From Spelaeicoccus albus (GTDB taxonomy: Bacteria > Actinomycetota > Actinomycetes > Actinomycetales > Brevibacteriaceae), in NCBI RefSeq assembly GCF_013409065.1, contig NZ_JACBZP010000001.1:2800518-2864517 (forward strand): a stretch of DNA of 64,000 nucleotides, written 5' to 3'. Numbering within the stretch: the stretch's first letter is position 1; each line of letters opens with the position of its first letter. The position numbers and the translations under genes were made by a program. Below the pieces are notes generated by a model, which saw only the letters and a program-made list of their open reading frames with translations, was not told the origin of the DNA and searched no databases. Below, one piece after another: positions 37,144 to 45,957 of this stretch.

Positions 37144-37710
37144 CTATTCGGGCTTTTCGCCGCGCTTGACCATGGGCTTTGGCAGCCGCAGCCGGCGGAT
37201 CTGCATATTGCGCATGATCGCGTAGAAGTTCAAACCCCGCTCACGCTTGTCGAATTTCTTCTTCAGCCGCCGGTTCAGCCCGGCTACGACGATTATCGAA
37301 TCGCCCACCAAAATCAAGACGACCACGTACAGCGCGATCTGAGCGATGTTGCCGATCGGGGTCTGCTGGAAAAAGCCGAAAAAGACGACAACCAGCGCCA
37401 AGATCATGAAGTATTCGCCGACCGAATGGCGTGAATCGACGTAGTCCCGCGTGAATCGGCGCTGCGGGCCCTTATCGCGCGGCTGCAGGTAACGCTCGTC
37501 GCCGGCCATCATGCCCTCGCGGGCACGCTGGCGCTGCTCCCGTTCAACGTCGCGGGAGCGCTTTGCCGCCTGTTTGCGGTCGGCGGGCACGAGCGGCCGC
37601 TTCCGTGCGGCCTCCTGATCCTTGCGCTTCGGGGTCGGCCGGCCCTTGCCGCCGGGCTTTGGTTCTGGGGCGGGCTGCGGCGCCTCGGTAGTCGCTTTAC
37701 GTCCAAACAC
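37144..37710 (-). CDS. DUF3043 membrane protein
   Basis: A 188-residue protein with a long, Lys/Arg-rich hydrophilic N-terminus (about residues 1-95: GGKGRPTPKRKDQEAARKRP and DRKQAAKRSRDVERE), two transmembrane helices at about 100-118 and 122-146, then a basic tail. This is the DUF3043 layout of actinobacteria. The start codon is GTG. The function is unknown. It diverges from the M20 peptidase gene with only 22 bp between start codons, which must contain or overlap both promoters. Confidence 0.85.
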   Translation of the reverse strand: MFGRKATTEAPQPAPEPKPGGKGRPTPKRKDQEAARKRPLVPADRKQAAKRSRDVEREQRQRAREGMMAGDERYLQPRDKGPQRRFTRDYVDSRHSVGEYFMILALVVVFFGFFQQTPIGNIAQIALYVVVLILVGDSIIVVAGLNRRLKKKFDKRERGLNFYAIMRNMQIRRLRLPKPMVKRGEKPE

Positions 37711-37732
37711 ACTTCCAGACTACCGTGATCGT

Positions 37733-39088
37733 ATGACAGATGATTCCTTGCTCCGTTCCATCGATGCCGATTTCACCCGTACCCTCGACGAATTGGGCTC
37801 GCTCGTTGCCATCCCCGGCATCGCGTGGGACTCGTTCGACCCCGCCGAGTTGGACGCGTGCGCGCGCCGCGTCGAGTCGTTGATCCGCGACACCGGATTC
37901 GACGACGTCGAAATTCTCCGCGCAACGCGCCCGGACGGCCGTCCCGGTGCCCCCGGGATCATCGCCCGACGCCCGGCGCCGGAGGGGAGGCCCACAGTGT
38001 TGTTGTACGCGCACATGGACGTGCAGCCTCCCGGTGAACGTGACCTGTGGAACACGGAACCGTTCGAAGCCACGCGTGTGGGCGATCGCATTTTCGGGCG
38101 CGGGGCGGCCGACGACAAGGCCGGCATCATGGCTCACCTGGCGGCCGTTCGTGCACTGCGCGACGAGCTTGACGTCGGCGTGACGTTGTTCTTCGAAGGA
38201 GAAGAAGAGGCGGGGAGCCCGAGCTTCCGGAACTTCCTGGAGACGTACCGCGACCGGTTGGCCGCCGACGTCATAGTCGTTGCCGATTCGGGTAACTGGA
38301 CGACCGAAGTGCCGGCGCTGACAACGACGCTGCGGGGTCTGGCATCGCTCGAATTCGAAGTCGCCACGCTCGACCACGCAGTCCACTCGGGGATGTACGG
38401 CGGCCCGGTGCCGGACGCCGCCACGGCCATGATCAGGCTGCTGTCGACTTTGCACACTGATGACGGATCGGTCGCCGTTCCCGGACTGGTATCGGCGCCG
38501 GCGCCGGAGATCGACTACCCCGAGGACACGCTGCGTGCCGACGCCGGGATGCTGGACGGCGTCCGGATGCTCGGTACCGGCGGGCTTGCCGAGAGGCTGT
38601 GGACCAAACCGTCGTTGACGGTCATCGGCGTGGACCTGCCGAAGGTGGACGTGGCATCGAATACTCTGCAAGGCAGCGTCAAGGCGAAATTGTCGATGCG
38701 GTTGGCCGCCGGGCAGGACCCGGAGGAGGCGTTGCAGTCGCTCAAGACGCATCTGACCGAGTCCGCGCCGTTCGGGGCCCGGGTGACTTTCATCGATGAG
38801 GAGACCGGCAAACCGTGGTCTGCTCCGGCCGATGCGCCGGCCATGCGGTTGGCACACGACGCCATGACCGAGGCGTGGGGAACGCCTGCCGTCGACATCG
38901 GCATCGGCGGATCGATCCCGTTCATCGCGGATCTGATCGAATTGTTCGACGATGCCGAGATTCTTGTCACGGGCGTGGAGGATCCGGATTCGCGGGCGCA
39001 CAGCGCCAATGAATCTCTGCATGTGCCTGGATTCAAGAAGGCGATCCTGTCCGAAGCGCTGCTGCTGCGCAAGCTCGGATCGAAATAG
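37733..39088 (+). CDS. M20-family dipeptidase
   Basis: A 451-residue metallopeptidase of the M20 family. The metal ligand segments are YAHMDVQP, GRGAADDKAG and the acidic FEGEEEAGSP; the last His ligand region is SRAHSANESLHV. Dimerisation (Ig-like) domain residues are around 200-310. The ATG at 37733 gives the canonical start; 37 upstream codons are in the same frame but overlap the DUF3043 gene. Probable role: cytoplasmic dipeptide or acyl-amino-acid hydrolysis; the exact substrate is not clear. Confidence 0.85.
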   Translation: MTDDSLLRSIDADFTRTLDELGSLVAIPGIAWDSFDPAELDACARRVESLIRDTGFDDVEILRATRPDGRPGAPGIIARRPAPEGRPTVLLYAHMDVQPPGERDLWNTEPFEATRVGDRIFGRGAADDKAGIMAHLAAVRALRDELDVGVTLFFEGEEEAGSPSFRNFLETYRDRLAADVIVVADSGNWTTEVPALTTTLRGLASLEFEVATLDHAVHSGMYGGPVPDAATAMIRLLSTLHTDDGSVAVPGLVSAPAPEIDYPEDTLRADAGMLDGVRMLGTGGLAERLWTKPSLTVIGVDLPKVDVASNTLQGSVKAKLSMRLAAGQDPEEALQSLKTHLTESAPFGARVTFIDEETGKPWSAPADAPAMRLAHDAMTEAWGTPAVDIGIGGSIPFIADLIELFDDAEILVTGVEDPDSRAHSANESLHVPGFKKAILSEALLLRKLGSK

Positions 39089-39245
39089 TATGCGCGGCAG
39101 GGGCGGGACCGTCGCCCGGATCGCGTATCGTGGGAAAAGAAGTAGGACGGCGCCGCGCGGGAACAACCGGAATATGCACGGCGTTGAACGAGTGTGAACC
39201 GGGCGCGCAGAGTGCGCCGAACGATACGAGTTGGAGGTCATCACG

Positions 39246-39605
39246 GTGACGGCAACGCAGACTGAAACCGACGTCAAAGAACACGGGGTGACCCTTTCCG
39301 AGGTCGCGGCCGGCAAGGTGAAGAGCCTGCTGGACCAAGAGGGCCGCGACGACCTCCGGCTCCGGGTCGCCGTGCAGCCCGGCGGATGCTCGGGCTTGAT
39401 CTACCAGCTGTACTTCGATGAGAGATTCCTTGACGGCGACGCCGTCCGGGACTTCAACGGCGTCGAGGTCGTCGTCGACCGGATGAGTGTGCCGTATCTT
39501 GACGGCGCCACCATCGACTTCTCGGACACCATCGAAAAGCAAGGCTTCACCATCGACAACCCGAACGCGGGCGGCTCGTGCGCGTGCGGAGACTCCTTCT
39601 CCTGA
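39246..39605 (+). CDS. HesB/IscA-family iron-sulphur carrier
   Basis: A 119-residue A-type iron-sulphur carrier of the ErpA/IscA family. The three conserved cysteines are in GGCSGL and GSCACGDSF, with the expected spacing. GTG at 39246 is chosen because GGAGG lies 8 bp upstream; a TTG further upstream would place the ribosome-binding site inside the frame. It stands just before ctaC-type respiratory genes and near lipA, both users of Fe-S clusters, but this may be chance. Confidence 0.88.
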   Translation: MTATQTETDVKEHGVTLSEVAAGKVKSLLDQEGRDDLRLRVAVQPGGCSGLIYQLYFDERFLDGDAVRDFNGVEVVVDRMSVPYLDGATIDFSDTIEKQGFTIDNPNAGGSCACGDSFS

Positions 39606-39622
39606 CGGGGTTCAACTAGGTC

Positions 39623-40255
39623 ATGGACGTCGAGGACCTGCGAGCAGTCGGTACCGAACTGGACTCCTCGCAGGTCCTTTCCGCGTATCGTGCCGGTTTG
39701 TTCCCGATGGGCCTCGGCGACGGGGGCGGCCCGCCCATGGGCTGGTGGTTCCCGGTGTCTCGCGGGATCATCGATCTCGAAGCCGGACGCCGTCCGCGGT
39801 CTCTTCGACGGGCTCGTGCCAAATTCGATATCCGCGTCGACACCGCTTTCCCCGATGTGCTGGCCGCGTGCGCCGATCCCGCGCGCCCTGGCCGCTGGAT
39901 TTCGGACCGGATGATCGATGTGTACACCGGCTTGCACGAGGCCGGCTGGGCGCATTCCGTGGAGGCCTGGGACGACAGTGGGCTCGCAGGCGGCCTCTAC
40001 GGCATCGGGATCGGCGGATTCTTTGCCGGCGAATCGATGTTCCATTGGCGCACCGATGCGTCCAAGGCGGCGGTGGCAGGCCTTGTCGACATCATGTGCG
40101 AGGAGCCCGGCGGCCCCGACTCGCGCCTCGTCGATGTCCAATGGACGACGCCGCATTTGAAGACCATCGGAGCGGTCGACGTCACGCGTCAGGACTATCT
40201 GGCGCGGCTGCGCCGCGCGTTGAGGGCCGAACCGCCGACACGACTTTGCAGATAG
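39623..40255 (+). CDS. aat: Leucyl/phenylalanyl-tRNA-protein transferase
   Basis: A 210-residue enzyme that adds Leu or Phe to N-terminal Arg or Lys, marking proteins for the N-end rule. The family signature is VLSAYRAGLFPMG, with GWWFPVSRGIID and GGFFAGESMFHW after it. The aminoacyl-tRNA transfer motif region DVQWTTPHLKTIGA is near the C-terminus. The length is standard. Its 17-bp distance from the HesB gene suggests shared transcription. Confidence 0.9.
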   Translation: MDVEDLRAVGTELDSSQVLSAYRAGLFPMGLGDGGGPPMGWWFPVSRGIIDLEAGRRPRSLRRARAKFDIRVDTAFPDVLAACADPARPGRWISDRMIDVYTGLHEAGWAHSVEAWDDSGLAGGLYGIGIGGFFAGESMFHWRTDASKAAVAGLVDIMCEEPGGPDSRLVDVQWTTPHLKTIGAVDVTRQDYLARLRRALRAEPPTRLCR

Positions 40256-40394
40256 GGGACCCTCACCGGGATTTCTACCTGATGTAGCGATATGGTGGGT
40301 AACGAACAAATAGCCTGTTTCGTTCCAAGCGATTTTCCGGCGGATTCACGGCGGATGTTGCGGCAGGGCGAATAAGACCTCGGAAGGGCTGCAA

Positions 40395-41285
40395 GTGCGC
40401 TCTCAGCAAAGCTCTTTGGGCCAGACCCCACGAAAGTGGCCCAAACGCGCCATCGTTGCCGGAGCAGGGGCGTTGACGCTCCTGACCTCCGGCTGTTCGA
40501 TGGCCGAAGTCAAGCGTGGTTTCCTGCCGGCATCATCGGAAGGCGCGACGAACCATACGGCCGACATCACGCACCTGTGGAACGGCGGATGGGCAGCTGC
40601 CATGATGATCGGCCTCGTCGTGTGGGGCCTCATCATCTGGTGTCTCGTCGTTTATCGTCGGCGCAAGCATGAGACAGGTCTGCCGGCACAGCTGCGCTAC
40701 AGCATGCCGATCGAGGCGTTCTACATCGCCGTACCGCTGATCATGGTCATCGTGTTCTACTTCTTCACGGTAAAAACCGAGAACTCGGTCGACAAGCCGT
40801 ATAAGCATCCCGACCAGGTCATTCAGGTCTACGGCAAGCAGTGGAGCTGGGATTTCAACTACCTCACGGAGAACGTGTACTACTCGGGTGTCCAAGTGGC
40901 GTTGAACGGCACGACGGCGCCGGGCAAGAAGGTTCCGACGCTGTACCTGCCGGCGAACAAGAAGATCCAGATCAAGCTGGATTCGCGCGACGTCGTCCAC
41001 TCGTTCTGGGTGCCCGCGTTCTTACAGAAGCGCGATATTTTCCCGGGTCGAGAGAGCAGCATTTACTTGGAGCCGCTCAAGGTCGGAACCTACGCCGGCA
41101 AATGTGCCGAGTTGTGCGGTGAATACCACTCGGAGATGTTGTTCAACGTGAAGGTCGTCCCCGAAGCGCAGTACCAGCAATACATTCAATCGTTGAAGAA
41201 GCAGGGGAATACGGGCAAGCTCGGCCCGCAGTACAACCGCAACCCTGATCTCCGCACGCCGAAACAAGAAGAGGCCGGATCATGA
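40395..41285 (+). CDS. ctaC: Cytochrome c oxidase subunit II
   Basis: A 296-residue membrane-anchored subunit with a probable lipoprotein signal (lipobox LTSGC around residues 31-35), then two transmembrane helices (about 60-80 and 100-125). The copper A site is in [12 protein letters not shown] with an upstream His in [10 protein letters not shown] 140-bp gap precedes it and no ribosome-binding site stands out before the GTG. It overlaps ctaD at ATGA, so the two are translated together. Electron entry from QcrC-type cytochrome c is direct in actinobacteria. Confidence 0.94.
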   Translation: MRSQQSSLGQTPRKWPKRAIVAGAGALTLLTSGCSMAEVKRGFLPASSEGATNHTADITHLWNGGWAAAMMIGLVVWGLIIWCLVVYRRRKHETGLPAQLRYSMPIEAFYIAVPLIMVIVFYFFTVKTENSVDKPYKHPDQVIQVYGKQWSWDFNYLTENVYYSGVQVALNGTTAPGKKVPTLYLPANKKIQIKLDSRDVVHSFWVPAFLQKRDIFPGRESSIYLEPLKVGTYAGKCAELCGEYHSEMLFNVKVVPEAQYQQYIQSLKKQGNTGKLGPQYNRNPDLRTPKQEEAGS

Positions 41286-43012
41286 CGTATGCAACTGAAG
41301 CGTCGACGTTTCAAGGCGTCCAGGTAACCCCGCGAAGCAAAGGCAAGATAGTTGTCTCGTGGATCACGACGACCGATCACAAAACTATCGGGTATCTCTA
41401 CCTGATCACGTCGTTCGTGTTCTTCCTTCTCGGCGGCCTGATGGCCCTGTTGATGCGTGCCGAGCTCTGGGAGCCGGGCATGCAGGTGCTGTCGACCAAA
41501 GAGCAGTACAACCAGATGTTCACCATGCACGGCACGATCATGCTGCTGATGTTCGCCACTCCGTTGTTTGCGGGCTTTGCGAACGTGGTCATGCCGTTGC
41601 AGATCGGTGCGCCGGACGTCGCGTTCCCCCGGCTGAACGCGATTGCCTACTGGCTGTACCTTTTTGGCTCGGTCATGGTCGTTGGCGGGTTCCTCACCCC
41701 GCAAGGCGCCGCATCGTTCGGCTGGTTCGCCTACGCTCCGCTTTCCTCAACGACGTATTCACCGGGCTTCGGTGGAGATTTATGGGTGTTCGGCCTCGCC
41801 CTGTCCGGGTTCGGCACCATTCTCGGGTCGGTCAACTTCATCACGACAATCATCTGCATGCGCGCACCCGGCATGACGATGTTCCGGATGCCGATCTTCA
41901 CCTGGAACATCCTCGTCACAGGCATCCTGGTGATGATGGCATTCCCGCCGCTGGCCGCAGCCCTGTTGGCGCTCGGCGCGGACCGGAAGTTCGGCGCCCA
42001 CGTCTTTGACGCCTCGAACGGGGGGCCACTGCTCTGGCAGCACTTGTTCTGGTTCTTCGGCCACCCCGAGGTTTACATCATTGCCATCCCGTTCTTCGGG
42101 ATCGTGTCCGAGATCTTCCCGGTGTTCAGCCGCAAACCCGTCTTCGGGTACAAGGGTCTCGTCTTCGCGACCATCTCGATTGCCGCGCTGTCGGTGTCGG
42201 TGTGGGCGCACCATATGTACGTCACCGGCGCCGTCCTGCTGCCGTTCTTCGCCTTCATGACGATGCTGATCGCCATCCCGACCGGCCTGAAGATCTTCAA
42301 CTGGGTCGGCACTATGTTCAAGGGGTCTCTCACCTTCGAGACCCCGATGCTCTGGTCGCTCGGATTCCTCGTGACCTTCACGTTCGGCGGCCTGACGGGT
42401 GTGATCTTGTCCAGCCCGCCGTTGGATCTGCAGCTTTCCGACTCGTACTTCGTGGTGGCGCACTTCCACTACGTCGTCTTCGGCACCGTCGTGTTCGCCA
42501 TGTTCGCCGGTTTCTACTTCTGGTGGCCCAAGTGGACGGGCAAGATGCTCAACGAAACCCTGGGTAAGATCCACTTCTGGATGCTGTTCATCGGCTTCCA
42601 TGCCACGTTCTTGATCCAGCACTGGCTGGGTGTGAAGGGCATGCCGCGCCGGTACGCTGACTATCTGCCGCAAGATCATTTCCAGTGGATGAACGATGTG
42701 TCGACAATCGGGTCGTTCCTGCTGGGCGCGTCCATGATCCCGTTCTTCTGGAACGTGTTCCGCACCGCTCGGAAGGCCAAGCAGGTCACGGTCGACGACC
42801 CGTGGGGGTATGGCGGTTCGCTCGAATGGGCAACGTCCTGCCCGCCGCCGCGGCACAACTTCAACTCGTTGCCGCGCATCCGTTCCGAGCGCCCGGCGTT
42901 CGACCTGCACCATCCGGAGATGATTCCGTTCGCACAGCGACCGTCGTTCGCATCGGTCGGTGCGGGCTCCTCGGGTAGTTCCGCAGATTCCGAGAGGGGA
43001 GAAAACAATTGA
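41282..43012 (+). CDS. ctaD: Cytochrome c oxidase subunit I
   Basis: A 576-residue multi-pass subunit with haem a and haem a3-CuB. Conserved residues are in [21 protein letters not shown] (two CuB His) and [11 protein letters not shown] (haem ligands). Twelve or so hydrophobic segments are visible. The C-terminus [16 protein letters not shown] is hydrophilic and Ser-rich. It overlaps ctaC and ctaF, which start by ATGA and TTGA junctions. The gene matches the aa3-type oxidase of actinobacteria. Confidence 0.95.
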   Translation: MTYATEASTFQGVQVTPRSKGKIVVSWITTTDHKTIGYLYLITSFVFFLLGGLMALLMRAELWEPGMQVLSTKEQYNQMFTMHGTIMLLMFATPLFAGFANVVMPLQIGAPDVAFPRLNAIAYWLYLFGSVMVVGGFLTPQGAASFGWFAYAPLSSTTYSPGFGGDLWVFGLALSGFGTILGSVNFITTIICMRAPGMTMFRMPIFTWNILVTGILVMMAFPPLAAALLALGADRKFGAHVFDASNGGPLLWQHLFWFFGHPEVYIIAIPFFGIVSEIFPVFSRKPVFGYKGLVFATISIAALSVSVWAHHMYVTGAVLLPFFAFMTMLIAIPTGLKIFNWVGTMFKGSLTFETPMLWSLGFLVTFTFGGLTGVILSSPPLDLQLSDSYFVVAHFHYVVFGTVVFAMFAGFYFWWPKWTGKMLNETLGKIHFWMLFIGFHATFLIQHWLGVKGMPRRYADYLPQDHFQWMNDVSTIGSFLLGASMIPFFWNVFRTARKAKQVTVDDPWGYGGSLEWATSCPPPRHNFNSLPRIRSERPAFDLHHPEMIPFAQRPSFASVGAGSSGSSADSERGENN

Positions 43013-43413
43013 AGGTTGAAACCTGGGTATTCCTCCTGATCGGTATCGTGTTCTTCACGCCTGTCGCAATCATCTACGGCACGGCGACGAACTGGAACGA
43101 ACCCGTGGGAGCGGCGGGTCTGTTCCTGTGCGCCGGACTCGGCGTGCTCGTCGGCGGCTATCTGTTCCAGACATCGCGCCGTATCGATGAACGCCCCGAA
43201 GACGACCCGAACGCCCGGATCGAAGACGGCGATTCGGAGATCGGATTCTTCGCCCCGTGGAGCTGGTGGCCGATCCTGCTGGCAGCTGCCGCCGCGATCA
43301 TCTTCCTGGGAGTGGCAATCGGCATCTGGATCAGCTTCATCGGCGCCGGTTTCGGTATCGTTGCCTTGCTCGGCTGGGTCTTTGAGTTCTACCGCGGAGA
43401 CCACGCCCACTAG
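43009..43413 (+). CDS. ctaF: Cytochrome c oxidase subunit IV (actinobacterial)
   Basis: A 134-residue protein with a TTG start overlapping the ctaD stop by four bases. It has four hydrophobic segments (about residues 5-25, 30-50, 85-105 and 110-130), with the polar [17 protein letters not shown] loop between them. The family is the small subunit IV of the actinobacterial aa3 oxidase. It is followed after 24 bp by a 68-bp palindromic terminator. Confidence 0.85.
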   Translation: MKVETWVFLLIGIVFFTPVAIIYGTATNWNEPVGAAGLFLCAGLGVLVGGYLFQTSRRIDERPEDDPNARIEDGDSEIGFFAPWSWWPILLAAAAAIIFLGVAIGIWISFIGAGFGIVALLGWVFEFYRGDHAH

Positions 43414-43436
43414 GTCCGCCTCCGTCGCCCTATCCG

Positions 43437-43504
43437 CAAAACGCCCTGTGGCGTCGGGAACGCGCTGTCATGACAGCGCGTTCCCGACGCCACAGGGCGT
43501 TCTG
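43437..43504. terminator. 68-bp palindromic element, copy 3 (after ctaF)
   Basis: Two 34-bp arms with one mismatch (43439 against 43502), meeting at GTCATGAC. The left arm begins CAAAACGCCCTGTGGCGTCG. It lies 24 bp after the ctaF stop codon and probably terminates the ctaCDF transcript. It is a member of the six-copy family. Confidence 0.85.
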
Positions 43505-43576
43505 CCGTGATGATCGCAAATGCCCGAGCAAGTACTTAAGGTTGCCGCGGCGCGCCCACGTGGGCCGTTGCATTCG

Positions 43577-43644
43577 CAGAACGCGTCGTGACGTATAGAG
43601 CGCGCTGTCATGACGGCGCGTTCCTGATGCCGTGGCGCGTTTTG
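43577..43644. repeat. 68-bp palindromic element, decayed copy 4
   Basis: Same 68-bp length and central GTCATGAC as the intact copies, but the two arms mismatch at many positions (left arm CAGAACGCGTCGTGACGTAT; right arm ends GCCGTGGCGCGTTTTG). The right arm stays close to the family consensus while the left has drifted, so it folds poorly. Confidence 0.75.
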
Positions 43645-43845
43645 CGTTGGGGGAGCGTGTGGGGGTCCGCCGGGCGGGCGTGCTGTGGCGCTTGTGGGTT
43701 CGTGGTGGGCTGTGCGGCGCAGGCGTTGGAGGCTGCGTGGGCTGCGTGCGGGCGTTGGAGGCTGCGTGGGCTGTATGCGGAGGATTGAGGCGGAGTGAGC
43801 GCGCAGGGCCGTTGAGCGCGTGTATTGCAGGCGGCGTCGCATTCG

Positions 43846-43913
43846 CAGAACGCGTCGTGACGTATAGAGCGCGCTGTCATGACGGCGCGTTCCGGATGCC
43901 GTGGCGCGTTTTG
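43846..43913. repeat. 68-bp palindromic element, decayed copy 5
   Basis: Nearly identical to copy 4 along its full length (it has CCGG where copy 4 has CCTG). It belongs to the tandem block starting at 43839. Identity between copies 4-6 is far higher than between their own two arms. Confidence 0.75.
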
Positions 43914-44060
43914 CACTGGGGGAGCGTGTAGGGGTCCGCCGGGCGGGGCAGGCTGTGTACGCGGGCGTTGGAGGCTTGCGTGGGCTGTACGCGGAGGGAT
44001 TGAGGCGGAGTGAGTGCGCGGGGCCGTTGAGCGCGGGCGTTGGAGGCGGCGTCGCATTCG

Positions 44061-44128
44061 CAGAACGCGTCGTGACGTATAGAGCGCGCTGTCATGACGG
44101 CGCGTTCCTGATGCCGTGGCGCGTTTTG
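44061..44128. repeat. 68-bp palindromic element, decayed copy 6
   Basis: Matches copy 4 over the whole 68 bp as far as I can see by eye. It is the third member of the tandem array and is followed by unrelated sequence. Confidence 0.75.
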
Positions 44129-44198
44129 CGCTGGGGGAGCCGTGTAGGCGGTGCCGGCCGGGCGCGGCAATCAGACGAAGGCAGTAATGATCATGCAA

Positions 44199-44235
44199 AA
44201 ACTCGGTGTGGCGTACCTGACGCCACACCGAGTTT
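44199..44235. terminator. Terminator hairpin after qcrB
   Basis: A perfect 16-bp stem with a 5-nt loop; the left arm is AAACTCGGTGTGGCGT. It lies 18 bp beyond the qcrB stop codon on the minus strand with A/T-rich ends. It shares TGTGGCGT with the 68-bp family. Confidence 0.8.
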
Positions 44236-44253
44236 CGTACGGAAGAGGGGAGA

Positions 44254-45957
44254 TCAGTTCTCCGTGAAGCTGGTGTTCTCGCGGTGGATGACGCCGCCGG
44301 AGAACTCCTCCTCATTGTCGTACTGGCCCTCGATCGAGAGCGCCTCATCGTTGACCTGGCCCTCGTGGCCGTGATGACCGGCCTCGAGCTCGGCCGGCGA
44401 TACGGGCGCAACGCGGTCTTCAAAGAAGAACCGGGAGAGCCTGCCGCGAACCTTCTCGGCAAATGGAACCTTGCCCTCATTATCGGGCTGTGCCGGAATG
44501 ACCTCGGGCGATTCGAAACCGACGAGCTCCCACCGACGGTGGGGATCGAACTGCTCGTGCACCTCGGTGTATTCCCCGTGGGGAAGGCGGATGATGCGGC
44601 CCGATTCGAGCCCGTGGAGCGCCGTCTCGCGATCCTTGCGCTGCAGCGCGAGGCACATGCGCTTCGTCACCCAGAAGGCGATAACGGGACCGAAGAAGAA
44701 CAGGAACCGCAATGCGTAGGTGACCTGTTCCAACGACAGCTTGAATTGAACCGCGATCACGTCGGATCCAGCCGCCGTCCACATCACGCAGTACCAAACG
44801 ACGCCTGCTACGCCGATACCCGTCCGGACCGGGGCGTTACGGGGACGGTCGAGAATGTGGTGCTCGCGGTCGTCCTTTGTGACCCAGGCTTCGAGCATCG
44901 GGTAAAGGAACAAGAGTCCGAAGATGACGATGACGGGCCCGAGTGCCGGAAGCAGAATATTCAGCGAAATGGGGTAGCCGCCAATGTGGATCTCGCCCCA
45001 ACCGGGCATGAGACGCAGCGCGCCGTCCATGAACCCGATATACCAGTCCGGCTGAGTACCTGCCGAGATAGGCGAAGGGTCGTAGGGCCCGTAATTCCAA
45101 ATCGGGTTGATGGTGAACGCGGCGCCCATGAAGCCGATGACGCCGAAGATGATGAAGAAGAAGCCGCCGGCCTTGGCCATGAACACCGGAAGCACCGGCT
45201 CGCCCACGACGTTCTTCTCCGTTTTGCCGGGCCCGGGATATTGCGTGTGCTTGTGCAAGACCACCAGGAAGAGGTGGATCACGATCATCAACAGAATCGC
45301 TGCCGGTACCAGCAGAATGTGCAGCGTGTACAGACGTGAAACGATGTCGCTTCCGGGGAACTGTCCACCGAACAGGAAGAACGAAAGGTAGGTGCCGATC
45401 AGCGGGATCGCTTCAATGATGCCGTCGATGATGCGCAGGCCGTTGCCCGACAGCAGATCGTCGGGGAGCGAGTAACCGGTGAATCCGTCGGCCATGCCCA
45501 ACAGGATCAGCGTGCCGCCGATCATCCAGTTCATTTCGCGGGGCTTGCGGAACGCGCCGGTGAAGAACACACGAAGCATGTGCACGCTCATGGCTGCCAT
45601 GAACAGCAACGCAGCCCAGTGGTGCATTTGGCGCATCAAGAGTCCGCCGCGCACGTCGAACGAGATGTTCAACGTCGAGTTGAACGCTTCGGAGACCTCA
45701 ATGCCGCGCAGGGGCTGGTAGGGGCCGGAATACACGGTTTCACCCATGGCCGGGTGAAAGAAGAACGTCAGAAACGTTCCGGTGAGCAGCAAGATGATGA
45801 AGCTGTACAGAGCGATTTCGCCGAGCATGAAGGACCAATGCTGCGGAAAGATCTTGCGACCGAATTCGCGGACTGCCTTGGAGGCGCCGTACCGGCTTTC
45901 GATGTTGAAAGCGGCCTTGCCGATCTGCGTCTTGGGTTCTGTTGTCGAGGTACTCAT
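44254..45957 (-). CDS. qcrB: Cytochrome bc1 complex cytochrome b subunit
   Basis: A 567-residue membrane protein carrying haems bL and bH and both quinone sites. Hydrophobic helices run through about residues 45-420. Haem-ligand histidines are expected around MRQMHHWAALLFM and VPAAILLMIVIHLFLV. The C-terminal extension of about 140 residues, including HEQFDPHRRWELVGFE, is typical of actinobacterial QcrB. It overlaps the start of qcrA's stop by one base (45957). Last gene of ctaE-qcrC-qcrA-qcrB. Confidence 0.93.
   Translation of the reverse strand: MSTSTTEPKTQIGKAAFNIESRYGASKAVREFGRKIFPQHWSFMLGEIALYSFIILLLTGTFLTFFFHPAMGETVYSGPYQPLRGIEVSEAFNSTLNISFDVRGGLLMRQMHHWAALLFMAAMSVHMLRVFFTGAFRKPREMNWMIGGTLILLGMADGFTGYSLPDDLLSGNGLRIIDGIIEAIPLIGTYLSFFLFGGQFPGSDIVSRLYTLHILLVPAAILLMIVIHLFLVVLHKHTQYPGPGKTEKNVVGEPVLPVFMAKAGGFFFIIFGVIGFMGAAFTINPIWNYGPYDPSPISAGTQPDWYIGFMDGALRLMPGWGEIHIGGYPISLNILLPALGPVIVIFGLLFLYPMLEAWVTKDDREHHILDRPRNAPVRTGIGVAGVVWYCVMWTAAGSDVIAVQFKLSLEQVTYALRFLFFFGPVIAFWVTKRMCLALQRKDRETALHGLESGRIIRLPHGEYTEVHEQFDPHRRWELVGFESPEVIPAQPDNEGKVPFAEKVRGRLSRFFFEDRVAPVSPAELEAGHHGHEGQVNDEALSIEGQYDNEEEFSGGVIHRENTSFTEN

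Larger units (their letters stand above)
43505..44198. repeat. Repeat-rich gap between ctaF and qcrB
   Basis: About 690 bp with no supportable gene. It holds three near-identical blocks that begin GCATTCGCAGAACGCGTCG at 43570, 43839 and 44054 (269 and 215 bp apart), each including a decayed 68-bp palindrome. Between them are repeats of GGCGTTGGAGGCTGCGTGGG and of TTGAGGCGGAGTGAG next to GGGCCGTTGAGCGCG. Open frames on both strands follow the repeat units and are Arg/Ala/Gly-rich, so they are not genes. Confidence 0.85.

Noticed and set aside
37697-39316. 539-aa minus-strand open frame opposite the M20 peptidase
   Set aside because: The forward frame has complete M20 motifs; the reverse frame is Arg/Gln/His-rich antisense with no motif.
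43570-44128. CRISPR array interpretation of the three tandem blocks
   Set aside because: Spacing is 269 and 215 bp, spacers are repetitive and no cas gene is nearby; it is not a CRISPR pattern.
43608-44480. Open frames in the ctaF-qcrB gap, such as 290 aa minus and 157 aa plus
   Set aside because: They follow the tandem repeats, are low-complexity and appear on both strands, so they are by-products of repeat structure.
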